Counted from the first letter of the stretch, positions 1 through 9,611 are shown. The stretch is DNA of 37,144 nucleotides from an uncultured Candidatus Altimarinota bacterium (GCA_938015455.1 CALLPL010000033.1:1-37144); one strand, 5' to 3'. Program-made: numbers and translations. Notes: generated by a model not told the origin, from the letters alone.

Positions 1-1034
1 GGATGTTGAGATGTCTCAGGTTCTTCAAAAGCAAAGATAATATTACCATCTTGTTGCCCCTCTCTTAATCTTTCAGCCTCTGCTCTAAAAAAATTGAGTA
101 GAATAAGACGTCTAACTCAACTTCATCTTTTATTAATAGGAATTCCTTCTTCTGACTCTATACTTAGTTTAAATTGGGAATCAAATTTAGGCTCTGTTTT
201 AAACTCTGGAATAAGAGCATTTGCTAAATCTGGTGACATCTCTTGCAATTTACTTAGTGTTCTATTTGCTGTTTCAATAGCCCTTTCTTTTACCTGTTCT
301 TTTATATATTCTATTTCCAAAGTTAATTCTGAAAGAGCCTGTTGTACAGCAATTTTCATAGGGTCAGTCACTTCCTTGTCATCATCTTTACTCACTCTAT
401 CAGACTGAAATAATGCATATATAGGGAGATAGCCTTTAAGCGCCTCATATACTTTCTTAGCGTCTTCTTTATCGACCAGTAATTCAGTAAGATGCTCAGA
501 TAACTCTCAAAGATGTTCCCAAATAGCTTTTCTTATTGATGAACTTATACTAGCATTGTACGAGTCATTTGGCACTCATAATTCATTTGCTCGAGTTTTA
601 AGAGCCGTTATTTTCATTTCTATCAAATCATTTCATTCTTTTATAGATGGATGATTACAAACAATATAGACTTTTTCACCTGGCTTTTTAGAGGTTGTTG
701 CAAATACTTTCTTTATTTCTAAGAGTCAATCTTCATTCAATAAATATTCTGATTTTAAATCAGTTGAGCTAGTTGAATCTATAGTGATTTCGGATGGAAA
801 TTCTGAAAATATGCAAGTAATTTCTATATTTGTATCATTGGCATCTGTATATATATTCTTGTCATCTCTTTCACATACAACCAATTTGTTATTAAAGAAG
901 ATTTCTAATGCTTCCATAACTGAAGACTTCCCAGCATCATTTTTTCATATAAAAGCCGTTAGTTTTCACAGTTCAATCACTGTCTCTGACTTATAACCTC
1001 TGAAATTTCTAAGTTTTACTGCCACTAACTTCAT
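1..1034 (-). CDS. OLD-family-like AAA ATPase / putative ATP-dependent endonuclease (partial, 3' end outside window)
   Basis: The N-terminus starts at 1034 with a RecF/SMC-like beta strand (residues 1-12), then a Walker A loop GKNDAGKS at about residues 30-37; both loop glycines fit only if TGA is Gly. A long charged middle region follows, with helical segments such as the stretch around positions 123-395. Near the left edge there is GSGVRRLILL followed by a Walker B-like strand ending in FEEPETSQHP (positions 3-40), matching the EEPE.hLHP pattern of OLD and related DNA-repair ATPases. The window ends just there, so any C-terminal TOPRIM nuclease domain cannot be seen. OLD proteins act as DNA nucleases in phage defence or stand alone as repair-like ATPases; which applies here is unknown. 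The flanking genes are accessory, which fits a defence role by inference. Confidence 0.72.
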
Positions 1035-1177
1035 AATATATATTTTTAGATTTTAGTTTTAAGACTATACTTTAAGGAAAGCCATAAAACAAATGTATTT
1101 ATTTTTTAATATAAAATTAATACCCTTAATTTTATTCTCTATTTGAATATATATTATATAGTTCTAATATTGTTATC

Positions 1178-1282
1178 TTATAGATTATTGAGACTCTCTT
1201 TGTCTTCTTCTGCCTTCTCTATTCAGTAAAATATAAGATTCTCTTTACTCATTTTTCTATACATTTTCTTTTGATTATCCAT
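1178..1282 (-). CDS. possible 34-residue basic/acidic small protein or gene remnant
   Basis: A short frame starting with MDNQKKMYRKMSKEN and ending with a TAA at 1178. The same frame stays open upstream as far as about 1400 without an ATG and reads like protein (IKGLPLREIKTIIVFYIEEM lies just before the Met), so this may be the 3' remnant of a longer gene that has lost its start. I do not recognise a family. There is one TGA-encoded glycine. It is included because the composition is protein-like, but it could be chance. Confidence 0.22.
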
Positions 1283-1397
1283 TTCTTCTATATAAAATAC
1301 TATGATGGTCTTTATCTCTCTTAAAGGAAGACCTTTTATATATGAATGTAATTGTGCGAAATTTTGCTGGTAACTCCACCAGTAAAAAATAAAGCAG

Positions 1398-1434
1398 ATA
1401 ATCCCTATTTTAAGGGATTATTTTGTGTTCAAAT
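1398..1434 (+). repeat. terminator-like direct repeat, copy 1
   Basis: A 37-base stretch identical to positions 2025-2061. It contains an inverted repeat (ATAATCCCT / AGGGATTAT, loop ATTTTA) followed by TTTTGTG, so it looks like a Rho-independent terminator. It lies about 20 bases after an AACTCCACCA motif, the same arrangement as copy 2. Confidence 0.75.
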
Positions 1435-1494
1435 ATTTTTGTAAAAGTTAACATAATATGCTATTATTTTATTATATTTGATAATAATAAAAAT

Positions 1495-1974
1495 ATGTGA
1501 GGAGATGTAGAAGTAATTTCTGATAATTTAGGATTAAGTACTTTAGTAAATCAATATAGGGAGACGGAAAAAAGATTCTGAGATATTATTTGGTCACAAA
1601 TTTGAGACTCTTTTCCAGAAGGGTTTGATAAATCATTACTAAAGCTTGATGATGTAATTGCAAATATTATGATTAATGCAGATGAGTGAGATGGTTGAAC
1701 TCATTTAGCTAGAATTAAAGATGCAGATTATGATGGAGCTATTGTAGATTTATATGATGAAATCAAGTGATTACATGGATTAGAATTAGACGAATTTTAT
1801 ATAGAAATACAATGATATAATTTCAAAAATGATAGAAATGATTTTCATCAAGAAGAAACTTATAATCATCAAATAAATTTTAGAGTAAAAAGAAAGACTA
1901 AAGTTATTGACTGAGAAGTCATCTGAGAGGATGCTTGAGTAAAATGAGATACTGCTAGATTGATATGAGCTTAA
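1495..1974 (+). CDS. hypothetical protein (159 aa)
   Basis: A clean frame with TGA read as Gly (about ten TGA codons), starting ATG at 1495 and ending TAA at 1972-1974. The protein is acidic and soluble, with no signal peptide or membrane segment. The second half carries alternating hydrophobic/charged strands (DEFYIEIQGYNF, then QINFRVKRKTKV), suggesting a small alpha/beta domain. I do not recognise the family. The gene is bracketed by the repeats at 1398-1434 and 1980-2061, so it may be a small acquired cassette. The heavy use of TGA shows it is adapted to the recoded host or came from a relative with the same code. Confidence 0.6.
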
Positions 1975-1979
1975 AAACT

Positions 1980-2009
1980 GTTCAAATTTTTCTTTAAAAA
2001 CTCCACCAT
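1980..2009 (+). repeat. 30-base direct repeat ending in ACTCCACCAT, copy 1
   Basis: Thirty bases identical to 2475-2504. They start GTTCAAATTTTTC and end AAAAACTCCACCAT, resembling the T-loop (GTTCAAAT) and acceptor/CCA end of a tRNA gene, and lie just before a terminator-like repeat. The bases flanking the would-be T-loop do not form a proper T-stem, so a functional tRNA is not supported. Confidence 0.75.
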
Positions 2010-2024
2010 GAAATTTTATAGCTA

Positions 2025-2061
2025 ATAATCCCTATTTTAAGGGATTATTTTGTGTTCAAAT
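2025..2061 (+). repeat. terminator-like direct repeat, copy 2
   Basis: Second copy of the 37-base element at 1398-1434. Here it sits 51 bases after the stop of the 159-residue gene and can serve as its terminator: a 9-bp stem with loop ATTTTA, then a T-rich tail. Confidence 0.75.
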
Positions 2062-2155
2062 TCTCTTTCAAGAAGAATATATATTTTACGTAAAAATTGA
2101 CACTTATCCCTTTTTGATTAAATTAGTAGTTATATATTCTCTAATCACTATTATT

Positions 2156-2419
2156 ATGAGTATAAGAAAAGGTATTTGAACAGCTGTTGTAGCCCTCTGA
2201 TTATCAACTGCAGGAGCAAACGCACAAGAAGTTTCTCCACCAAGTAGTTTGGATAGCCCTGTATTTAATGAGTTGAAGGGGTTATCAGAATCTACAGGTA
2301 GTTCTATCGCAGATATCTGTGATAATGGATATATAGCATCTAATGGTGAAACAGAATTTTATCATTGTCCAGAAACATGTGATTCATATAGAGAGATAAT
2401 TAGAAGACTTACATCATAA
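2156..2419 (+). CDS. small secreted protein with signal peptide (87 aa)
   Basis: Starts ATG at 2156. A basic N-terminus (MSIRKGIG) is followed by a hydrophobic core and an ANA signal-peptidase-I-like cleavage site at about residue 23; two of the core glycines are TGA. The mature part is about 64 residues, rich in Ser/Glu, with three cysteines (in ADICDNG, YHCPETCDS), so it may hold a disulfide outside the cytoplasm. I recognise no family. It lies between the two 30-base direct repeats, and might be a secreted factor of the host-associated lifestyle, but that is inference only. Confidence 0.6.
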
Positions 2420-2474
2420 TCTTAAATATTAGAAGAAATTTTAGTAAAAAGATCACTGCTCAGAGTTATAACCG

Positions 2475-2504
2475 GTTCAAATTTTTCTTTAAAAACTCCA
2501 CCAT
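2475..2504 (+). repeat. 30-base direct repeat ending in ACTCCACCAT, copy 2
   Basis: Perfect copy of 1980-2009, 56 bases after the secreted-protein stop. The two copies bracket about 465 bases holding that gene. Unlike the first copy it is not followed by the 37-base terminator element; a different hairpin follows at 2549. Confidence 0.75.
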
Positions 2505-2548
2505 AATATAGACGTAAATGCACGTATAATTATTCTGTATGTTGAAGT

Positions 2549-2580
2549 AAGAAAGAAGAAATAAAACCTCTTTCTTTTTT
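2549..2580 (+). terminator. Rho-independent terminator
   Basis: Stem AAGAAAGA (2549-2556) pairs with TCTTTCTT (2569-2576), followed by Ts to 2580. It lies after the small secreted-protein gene and before the helicase promoter. Confidence 0.5.
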
Positions 2581-2633
2581 GTTGCTTTTATTTTAATAGG
2601 CTGAAGCCGTTATTTCCTTAAGTCTCAATTTTC

Positions 2634-2661
2634 TTGACTTAATGGCTTAAAAGTATAAAAT
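2634..2661 (+). promoter_or_regulatory. sigma-70-type promoter of the helicase gene
   Basis: TTGACT (2634-2639), 16-base spacer, TAAAAT (2656-2661). The -10 ends 18 bases before the ATG at 2680, so the 5' leader would be about 10 bases; no Shine-Dalgarno site is visible. Confidence 0.5.
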
Positions 2662-2679
2662 AATTAAAAGTCAATAATT

Positions 2680-4956
2680 ATGTTTTATACTATGAACTTT
2701 AGAAAAGCACTTCAAGAAGAAATGGAGAAATATACTCAGGTAATTCCTTGAACAGATTTTGTATTAGAAGATCATCAAGAGGAAGCTATGTTATGAGTTT
2801 GGAATGCTTTAGGAGAAGGGAGAGATCAATTCTCAGTAGTTCATTCTTGTGGCTCTTGAAAGACTATAGTTGAGGGGGCTATACTTAAAGCGTCAGAAGA
2901 TGCAAAGAAACTTTTAGACATAGATGCTCCAAATGTAGTTCTATCAATTGAGAGAGGACTTATATACTCAATTAGAGAACAATTAGAAGACTTATGAATT
3001 GACGTATGAGTATGGTGAGCTTGAGAAAAAGTTCTAGATAGATCAACGCTGTTATGTTCAATTCAAGCTCTACAACATGATCCTAATCAAGATATATCAA
3101 AGTTTATCCCTATTGATAGAGTTCCATTGTTGATATGAGACGAAGCAGATATGTATTTAACTCCTAAAAGGACTAAAATAATTGATAGTTTCTCAGATGC
3201 TGTGAAAATATGACTTACAGCTACTGAGGATTGGCCAGATGGCAGAGATATATCTACTATATTTTGAGAAAAAGTTCATTACGTTTCACTTAGGAATGGT
3301 ATTTCGAAATGAATTAATACTCCTCCTGTATTTTATCTTTATGAATCTGATATATGAGAGAATTTAATTAATACCCATAAGTGAGAATATGAGTCTAAAA
3401 GTTTGAATAGAGCTTTGAAAGAAGCAGAAATTGAAAGATCAGTCATAGAGATTTACTCTCACTTAGTGCCTAAAGATAGAAGAGCTGAATTTCCAACCTT
3501 AGCATATGTCCCGAGTGTTGATTTGGTACGTCAGACTCATGAAAACTTTGAAGAAAGGTTTTGATGAGAAGGACTAAGAGTTAGGAGTTGGACATGAAGT
3601 ACGGTCTCTAATATTCAAATGGTGTCAGATATTCAAGATTTCAATAACGGGGAAATAGACGTGTTAGTTCTTTGTGAGATGGGTGGAAGAGGTATTGATT
3701 TACCAATTGCTAGGGTTTTGATAGATTGATACCCAACACTATCAATGAATAAACTGGAGCAAAGGCATTGAAGAGTGACTAGAAAAATTAGAGATGGAAA
3801 GTTTGAGAAACCATATAGTATTATCGCACAGATAATTCCTAGTGGTAATACATATAGACCCGTTATATTACCTGATATTATCTGTCCTGAAGAACTTGGT
3901 AGTATTTCTAACGGCCAGATGTTAGGAATATCAAAAGAATGAAGACTAGTTAACTGACTTGATGGTCCAAGTAATCAAGATGAAGTAATTGCATTAAGAC
4001 AAAAAATACTTTCAGGTAACCCTACCTGTAATATTCGGCTCATCGAAAGTTTCGATACATTAGATCTTGTTAAGAACTTTCATGACCTTCCCAGAGCAGA
4101 TAATGAAGGATTAATATATCTAGAAGGTGTAAAATATGCTACTATTGATATGTGGTCTAAGATAAACTGAATGATGCATAAAACTACCAAGAAGCATTTA
4201 ACTGAAAAGGAATTTATCATATGAGTTACTGTGTGAGGTGCTCAAAAGTTCTATGCAGAGCATGTAGTTAGAGACGCATGTGAACTAGAGCTTCCTAAAA
4301 CAAACGATAATAGGGAAATAATTTTAGCTGGGAGAGTTTTTAAAACTCTGGAGGATTGGAGAGAGGTTTATACATGAGTAGATATTGAAACTTTAAGAAG
4401 AAAATTAAGAGCCCCTCAAGTTTGAATAAAATGAAGACTAGGGGATAGTTGAAATGTTGTTTATTTTTATACAAGAGAACAAGTTTCATGTGTATATGAA
4501 AGATATGATAAAGCCGAATATCAGGCAGATTCAAATGGTTATGTTTGTATAGACGGAGAAGACTATGGAACTGTTTTTAGGTACCTAACTAAGGCTCTGA
4601 AGATTTCTAACACAACAATCATGAGAAGAATTAAAGAGAATAACTTATCTTGAGTAGAATGAAAAACAAAGGGATGAGGATTAGTTGTATTGTATAGTCT
4701 CAAAGAGGTGGAGAATATATGTAGTGACTTAATAGATAAAACTCTCCCTGCGTCTGATAAGGATGGCTTTTTTGAGATAAATGAAATCAAGTATTGAACT
4801 ATAAGTGCTTGGGCTAGCTTAGGAAAAGGGACGAAATCAACAATTTATGGTAGACAACGAAAACGAAAGATAAGTTGAAAGCAGGGAAGAGATAGTATGA
4901 ATAGAAAATATACTTTCTATACAGAAGCGCAAATAGATGGGCTTTTAGAAGATTAG
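2680..4956 (+). CDS. SF2 DEAD-type helicase with four tandem C-terminal modules (758 aa)
   Basis: An SF2 helicase core fills residues about 30-400: motif I HSCGSGKT (54-62), motif II DEAD (154-157), motif III-like GLTATED (about 180), motif V GGRGIDLP (about 335) and motif VI QRHGRVTRK (361-369). Residues 478-758 hold four repeats of 65-75 residues, each beginning with a short strand plus K/D-Y-G/A-T (LEGVKYATIDMW, GEDYGTVFRY, NEIKYGTISAW), then a basic Thr/Ser-rich helix and a (V/K)-x-Y/F-Y/F-T/S strand; they look like small HTH/winged nucleic-acid-binding units. An alternative Met lies at 2692. The S51 peptidase starts 2 bases after the stop, so the two are probably co-transcribed. It could be a defence or mobile-element helicase; substrate unknown. 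No frameshift was found. Confidence 0.75.
4111..4953 (+). repeat. four tandem protein modules in the helicase C-terminus
   Basis: The module starts fall near 4111, 4318, 4540 and 4771, a period of about 207-231 bases (69-77 residues). The DNA copies have diverged, and the repeat is visible mainly at protein level: GVKYATIDMW, GRVFKTLEDW, GEDYGTVFRY and EIKYGTISAW align, and each unit ends in a (Y/F)(Y/F/S)(T/A)-x-E pattern. Confidence 0.6.
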
Positions 4957-4958
4957 TC

Positions 4959-5549
4959 ATGACAAATATTATTCTCACATCGAAACTTTCTAATGTGTTA
5001 GCTAGGCTTTTAGAAGAGCTCCCAAATTTAGAAATAAAGAAGAAAGTATGATTCATAGAAAGTGCTGCAGATGTGTATAAAAATAAAAGTTTTGTACTAA
5101 CAGACAGACAAGCTTTTTTGGAAAAATGATTTGAGATAATAGATATTGATTTGAGGTATGCACAAGGAGAGAAGTTAGAGCAGAAGCTTCAAAAGATCGA
5201 TATTATTTTTGTATCTGGGTGAAACACATTTTACTTGCTTGAGAAAATGCAAAAATCTTGACTTGATACTATGCTGAAATGATTCTTGAAACAATGAAAA
5301 ATTTATATTGGGTCAAGTGCTGGGAGTATTATTTTATGAAATTCTATCGAGCATGTTAGAACTTTAGATGATCCGAGTATTTCAAGTCTTGAGGATTACA
5401 CTGGATTAAACATTTTCGATAAGAAGATCCTTCCCCATTATGGGAGCAAAAAATATTTAGAAAAAATGAATAAAATAATTGCGATCTATCCAAAAGAAGA
5501 TTTTATTACGATCTGAGATGACGACTTTTATTGTGAAATATGCAAATAA
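4959..5549 (+). CDS. peptidase family S51 protein (dipeptidase E / cyanophycinase-like, 196 aa)
   Basis: The frame starts ATG at 4959, 2 bases after the helicase stop. The diagnostic S51 nucleophile elbow GSSAGS is at about residues 118-123 (Ser120 as nucleophile), preceded by the VSGGNTFYLL strand-loop characteristic of PepE-like proteins (Gly from TGA) and followed by a LPHYG segment that supplies the His. S51 serine peptidases cleave Asp-X dipeptides or related substrates in the cytoplasm using a Ser-His-Glu/Asp triad. The length (196) is slightly below PepE (about 230). There is no signal peptide. Linkage to the helicase is probably transcriptional; a functional link is not shown. Confidence 0.8.
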
Positions 5550-5591
5550 AAACTATAATGCAGATGAAAAAATATTTCTCGAAATAAGCGC

Positions 5592-6923
5592 ATGAAATTT
5601 GAAGAACTCCGACTGATCCCACCTCTGCTAAAAACTATTACAAGAGAGGGTTTTACTATTCCTACTGAAATCCAAGAAAAGGTCATTCCTCTTGGGACAA
5701 AATGAAAAGATATTTTAGGCTGCGCGCAAACGGGGAGTGGGAAGACACTTGCATTTTTACTGCCAATACTCCAAAAACTCTATAATGATAGAATAGAGAA
5801 AGATCTGCCTGACGGGCCAATAAAGAGAAAGATAGAGGCACTGATCATTGCTCCCACGAGAGAGTTAGCTGTTCAGATCTGAGAGGCCTGCAAACCCTAC
5901 TCGAGTGATTCGAATATGAAACATACGGTGATATGCGGATGAGTAAATGATTTTCATCAAATAAAGGCTATTGAGAAGTGACTAGATATTCTTATAGCTA
6001 CTCCAGGAAGACTCGAGGACCTCATTAGTCAGTGAGTAGTGAAACTCTCTTACGTGAAGCTTCTGGTACTTGATGAGGCAGATAGGATGCTGGATTTAGG
6101 CTTTCTGTGAGACGTTCATAAGATTATAAAAAGAATTCCAAAGCGAAGGCAAACATTTTTTTTCTCAGCTACTATGCCAGATAAGATTCAAGCTCTTGCA
6201 GATTCGCTTCTCCACTGTCCTGAAAAAATTACGATTATTTCCAAAAAACCAACACTTGAGACTATCAAGCAGCAAGTATATCATGTAAAGAGTTCTCATA
6301 GAAGGCAACTTTTGCAAATGCTCGTAAAGCGAAAAGACTTTCAGTCTATTATTGTCTTCGTAAAGAAAAAAGATGATGTTGCGTACATTACAGAGTACGT
6401 GAAGGCCTCTGGAGTAAAAGTGGATTGTATCCACAAGGATAGAACACAAAACGGGAGGCAAAAAGCTCTGGCTGCACTCAAGAATTGAGACATAAAAGTC
6501 CTCGTAGCAACAGATATAGCCTCACGTGGACTGGATATCAATGATCTCTCTTGTGTGATCAATTATAATATACCAAATGAGGCTGAAACCTATGTCCATC
6601 GAATTGGACGTACAGCCAGGGCAGGGAAGAAGGGAACAGCTATTACTTTCCTAATTAACCATGAAGAAGAAGAGCTCGCAGCAATAGAAAAACTTATTAA
6701 ACAGAAACTAGAAGTTGTAGAAGAAAAAGATTATTTAGATGAAGTCGTATCAAAAAGCAAAGTCCTTGGATACAAAAACTTCGAAGAAAATGGAAAAGAA
6801 AAATATAAAAAGAAAACAAGAAAGTCTACATTCAAACCCTCTGCAAAAAAATATGGCAAAGAGGGAAGAATGGAAGTAAAAGATAAGAACAAGAGCAAAA
6901 ATAATAAAAAGAAAAAAAGATAA
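5592..6923 (+). CDS. DEAD-box RNA helicase (443 aa)
   Basis: All motifs of the DEAD-box family can be read: Q-motif region ([13 protein letters not shown]), motif I AQTGSGKT (around residue 45-52), Ia PTRELA, Ib TPGR, motif II DEAD (161-164), motif III SAT (192-194), motif [12 protein letters not shown] and motif [12 protein letters not shown]. The last 60 residues are a Lys-rich basic tail, typical of RhlE/DeaD-type enzymes that unwind rRNA or mRNA duplexes. The start at 5592 follows an in-frame TAA, so it is well fixed. Four or more motif glycines come from TGA. It acts in the cytoplasm in RNA remodelling, probably ribosome assembly or cold adaptation (family knowledge). Confidence 0.92.
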
Positions 6924-6942
6924 CAATAAGCCTTTCTCTTAA

Positions 6943-7680
6943 CTAGCTTGTCTTTTTAGCTTCTTTATTATATATCACAGGCATTTGCCCTTTCCAGCTC
7001 TTCCATAGTTCACTGTCCCGGCTAAGCTCAGCCATAAAGTGAGCAACATTTATACGGCTTGTCTTCCCAGCGTTAAAAATTGCACTTCTAATAGGAGAAG
7101 GGAAGAGCTCATATTCACTAACTTCATCAAAATTTACAAGTCCATCTGGACGAACAGCAATCCACTCTATGAAGCTATTATCTTGCCCGATTTGAGTCCG
7201 TAGATAATCAGCAGCATCTTCATTATCTGCATGTGGTGGAATAAGTGCCCTGAGTAGGGCTATCACCACTTTTTGTGCAGTTGAAATAGGTTCATCTACA
7301 TCTCTGTTACTGTTTCCAGAGGTATTCATAAGGATAAACCGAACAGGACTGTTGGGTTCACTCTTACCAATAGCGCTGCATATGAGATTGACAGCATTAG
7401 TAACAAGTCTTCTCGGCTTTCCAAAAATTCCTTTGAGATTTAAATTATGGCCTAAGCATGATAGTACAGCGTCGCAATCTTTGATATGTTCTTGCATTTG
7501 TTCTCGGCTAATATCTAATACACTTGCTTTAATAATAGTGAGATGAGTATTCTTTTTCCATGAGTCAGGAAGTTTTTCTACGCAGCGAACAATAATTTTT
7601 ATATCTTGCTTTCTAAGTAACAATTGTTCAACCAAGAGTTTTCCTGTATTTCAACTTGCACCAAGAACGAGAGTTTTCAT
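6943..7680 (-). CDS. NAD(P)-binding Rossmann protein, NmrA/atypical SDR type (245 aa)
   Basis: The start at 7680 is well placed: the protein opens MKTLVLGASGNTGKLL, the GxxGxxG dinucleotide loop of the NAD(P)H-binding family (PF13460-like), with the middle glycine from TGA. Then come SDR-like strands with DAVLSCLGHN (around residue 80) and RFILMNTSGNSN (around 120), and a later substrate-side segment EWIAVRPDGLVN. This family includes flavin reductase-like and NmrA-like proteins that bind NAD(P)H and either reduce small substrates or sense redox state; the exact substrate cannot be told. It converges on the DEAD-box gene with a 19-base gap. Confidence 0.82.
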
Positions 7681-7738
7681 ATCTTAATATATTTCGAAAT
7701 ATATACTGTTACTATAGTGGAGAATTATTTTGTTTCAA

Positions 7739-7767
7739 TTGATTTTCTCTATACTAGGGAATATATA
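7739..7767 (+). promoter_or_regulatory. putative promoter of the NlpC/P60-rhodanese operon
   Basis: TTGATT (7739-7744), 17-base spacer, TATATA (7762-7767), ending 17 bases before the ATG at 7785. A second -10-like TATACT lies inside the spacer. Confidence 0.35.
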
Positions 7768-7784
7768 TTATTTAAGATACTTTT

Positions 7785-8846
7785 ATGAATAAAATTTTTT
7801 TATGAGCTTTTCTTATGTTTTGTAGTGTGAGTAATGTTTTCTCTTACGAGCTCACAGTAGCTGATGAGGAGATTATTACAAACTTTGAACAAAAAATCTT
7901 TTCAGCTCTAGATAAACAGTGAACAGATGTCGCTGGTCAAGTACTTGATAGGATAGAGTGAATTCAAAATAGAGAGGTATCTGAGAGAATTAGTAAGATC
8001 CTTATGAGAATCTCTGCTAACATAGACGAACGATATGTAATTTGAGAATATATAGTAGCGTTTAAGTCTACTCCTGTTTTATATACCTCTGACTTTAAAA
8101 CCCAATTCGGTTGAGATGATGGTCAAACTCTAAACTTCGATGATTATGGAGAGATTGATGCTCTGGAGCTTGTAGCACTTACAGGAACAGTATTCCAGCT
8201 GCAAAAAGACCTTGGAAACGGGATATACCAAGTATCAACAAAAGATTATCCTGTAGATAATGAACTGTATATCCATAAAGAGTTTGTCTGAAATATTAGC
8301 AGAGCAGAACCAGAAGCGAGAGTTAAAAGCCTCCCAAGCAGAGAAGAAATTATAAATAGACTCACCTACATGGAATGAAAAGATTATGTTTGGGGAGGAA
8401 ATGATCCCGACGGAATTCCTGAACTTCTCAAACTTTATGCCCCAAGCTGAGAGATTTCTACTCTAAAGCGAGAGCAGTGGCAGCTCGAGTGAGTTGATTG
8501 CTCTGGTCTCATTTACTGGGCAACAGATGGATACACTCCACGAAATACCTCGTGGCTAGTAGAATACGGAACTCCTTTGGATATAGAATGAAAATCATTA
8601 GAAGAAATCACTCCACTGTTAGAACCTCTTGATATCATTGTATGGAAAGGACACATGCTAGTGGTATATGATGAAACTCATACTATAGAGAGTACGGTAT
8701 CTCCAAATGGGGACTTAGCTCCTGGAGTACAGATTCGAGAAATGAGTGACTCACTCGCTGAGGTTTTGCAGGAAAGAACCCCTACAAATAACTACAATAG
8801 CTCTACGGCTGAGAAACCGTTTGTTATTATACGATGGATAAAATAA
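7785..8846 (+). CDS. secreted NlpC/P60 family peptidoglycan hydrolase (353 aa)
   Basis: An N-terminal signal peptide (MNKIFLGAFLMFCSVSNVFS, residues 1-20) is followed by a helical region and an SH3-like middle segment. The C-terminal NlpC/P60 papain-like domain shows the nucleophile in VDCSGLIYW (Cys239) and the base in GHMLVVYD (His290), spaced about 50 residues apart as in the family; W-V-W-G-G-like YVWGGNDP lies before it. Such enzymes cut D-Glu-DAP-type bonds in peptide stems, here outside the membrane. It overlaps the rhodanese gene by 13 bases, so translation is coupled. A role in remodelling its own wall or that of a host bacterium is possible but not shown. Confidence 0.88.
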
Positions 8847-9280
8847 AACTTCTTTATTGATCCATCATAACTTTAGGTATTATAGTTACATACTTTATCT
8901 ACGATATAACAGCTAATAATATGGCTTGAAAAGATAGCATTCCTAGTGATATAATACTTCCCCTCGCAGGGAACTTCTGACAAATAGGTATTGAAGAGTT
9001 CTCTTTAGAGCTCGGTTCATGAAATACAGTTCTTATAGATATTAGAACTCCAGATGAACTACAAGAGTACTGAGTTATTTCAGATGAACAATCTCATATT
9101 ATTTTTTGAACTGAAGGTTTCTCGAAACAAATTTTAGAACTAGATAAAAATAAAAAATACCTGATATATTGCTGGCATGGGAATAGATCAGCTGTGACGA
9201 GAGAGTTTATGCGAGAGAACTGATTTAAATGGGTTAAGGATCTGGCTTGATGAATCGATGACTGGAATAAAGTGGAATAA
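8834..9280 (+). CDS. membrane-anchored rhodanese-like protein (148 aa)
   Basis: One N-terminal membrane segment (residues about 6-25) anchors a single rhodanese domain. LIDIRTPDEL is the typical DxRxxxE start, and the active-site loop is YCWHGNRSA with Cys113, matching CxxGxR(S/A). The end, LAGGIDDW, matches the family's GG...W signature, both glycines being TGA. Rhodaneses carry a persulfide on this Cys and move sulfur or act as thiol redox proteins; being anchored, it probably faces the cell envelope. The gene begins inside the 3' end of the NlpC/P60 gene and is followed at once by a strong terminator. Confidence 0.88.
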
Positions 9281-9281
9281 A

Positions 9282-9310
9282 AAAAGCTCAAGAAATCTTC
9301 TTGAGCTTTT
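9282..9310. terminator. bidirectional Rho-independent terminator
   Basis: A perfect 13-bp stem AAAAGCTCAAGAA / TTCTTGAGCTTTT with a 3-base loop. A-tract and T-tract on opposite sides let it serve both the rhodanese operon (+) and the cold-shock gene (-). Confidence 0.9.
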
Positions 9311-9325
9311 AAAACCAGCAAAAAA

Positions 9326-9544
9326 CTATGCAGCTTCCTCTTCAGGAGCTTGAGTCATAACATTGATAGCTTGAGTCTTCCCGTTGTTTCCTTCTCCTAC
9401 TTCAAAGTAGAGAGTATCACCAACACTGAGTTCTTCGAAACTTGTGTCTTTCAGGCTAGAAGCATGAAAGAAAGTATCGTCTTTTGTCTCTTCAGAAGTT
9501 ATGAAACCAAAACCTTCCTTGAGAACTTTTATAGTACCTTGCAT
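9326..9544 (-). CDS. csp: cold-shock domain protein, CspA family (72 aa)
   Basis: A complete cold-shock domain: RNP1 KEGFGFIT (residues 9-16) and RNP2-like DTFFHASS (23-30), total length typical for CspA. The C-terminus ends in an acidic tail (PEEEAA). Such proteins melt mRNA secondary structure in the cytoplasm. All glycines use GGN codons and none TGA, unlike most genes here, which suggests strong expression. The gene has its own upstream region of about 100 bases, long for this genome, which could hold a cold-responsive leader (inference from the family). Confidence 0.95.
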   Translation of the reverse strand: MQGTIKVLKEGFGFITSEETKDDTFFHASSLKDTSFEELSVGDTLYFEVGEGNNGKTQAINVMTQAPEEEAA

Positions 9545-9611
9545 ATACAGTAAATAAAAAATAAAATGTAACTAATTAAAAAACTTTGATTCCTAACTAA
9601 TTGGGCATCAG

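Larger units (their letters stand above)
1035..1494. other. AT-rich intergenic region with terminator-like repeat
   Basis: About 460 bases without a convincing long gene, lying between the divergent OLD-like gene and the next + strand gene. It holds a possible short minus-strand frame (1178-1282), a small hairpin CTGGT-loop-ACCAG around 1368-1383 that contains AACTCCACCA, and the first copy of a 37-base terminator-like repeat (1398-1434). No recognisable -35/-10 pair stands out for the gene that starts at 1495. Confidence 0.5.

Noticed and set aside
4340-5056. Hydrophobic minus-strand frames opposite the helicase 3' end
   Set aside because: Antisense shadows of the helicase and S51 peptidase; the + strand frame shows clear family motifs.
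7785-8846. Apparent multiple frame breaks in this and most other genes
   Set aside because: All breaks are TGA codons read as glycine, not mutations; frames are continuous under code 25.
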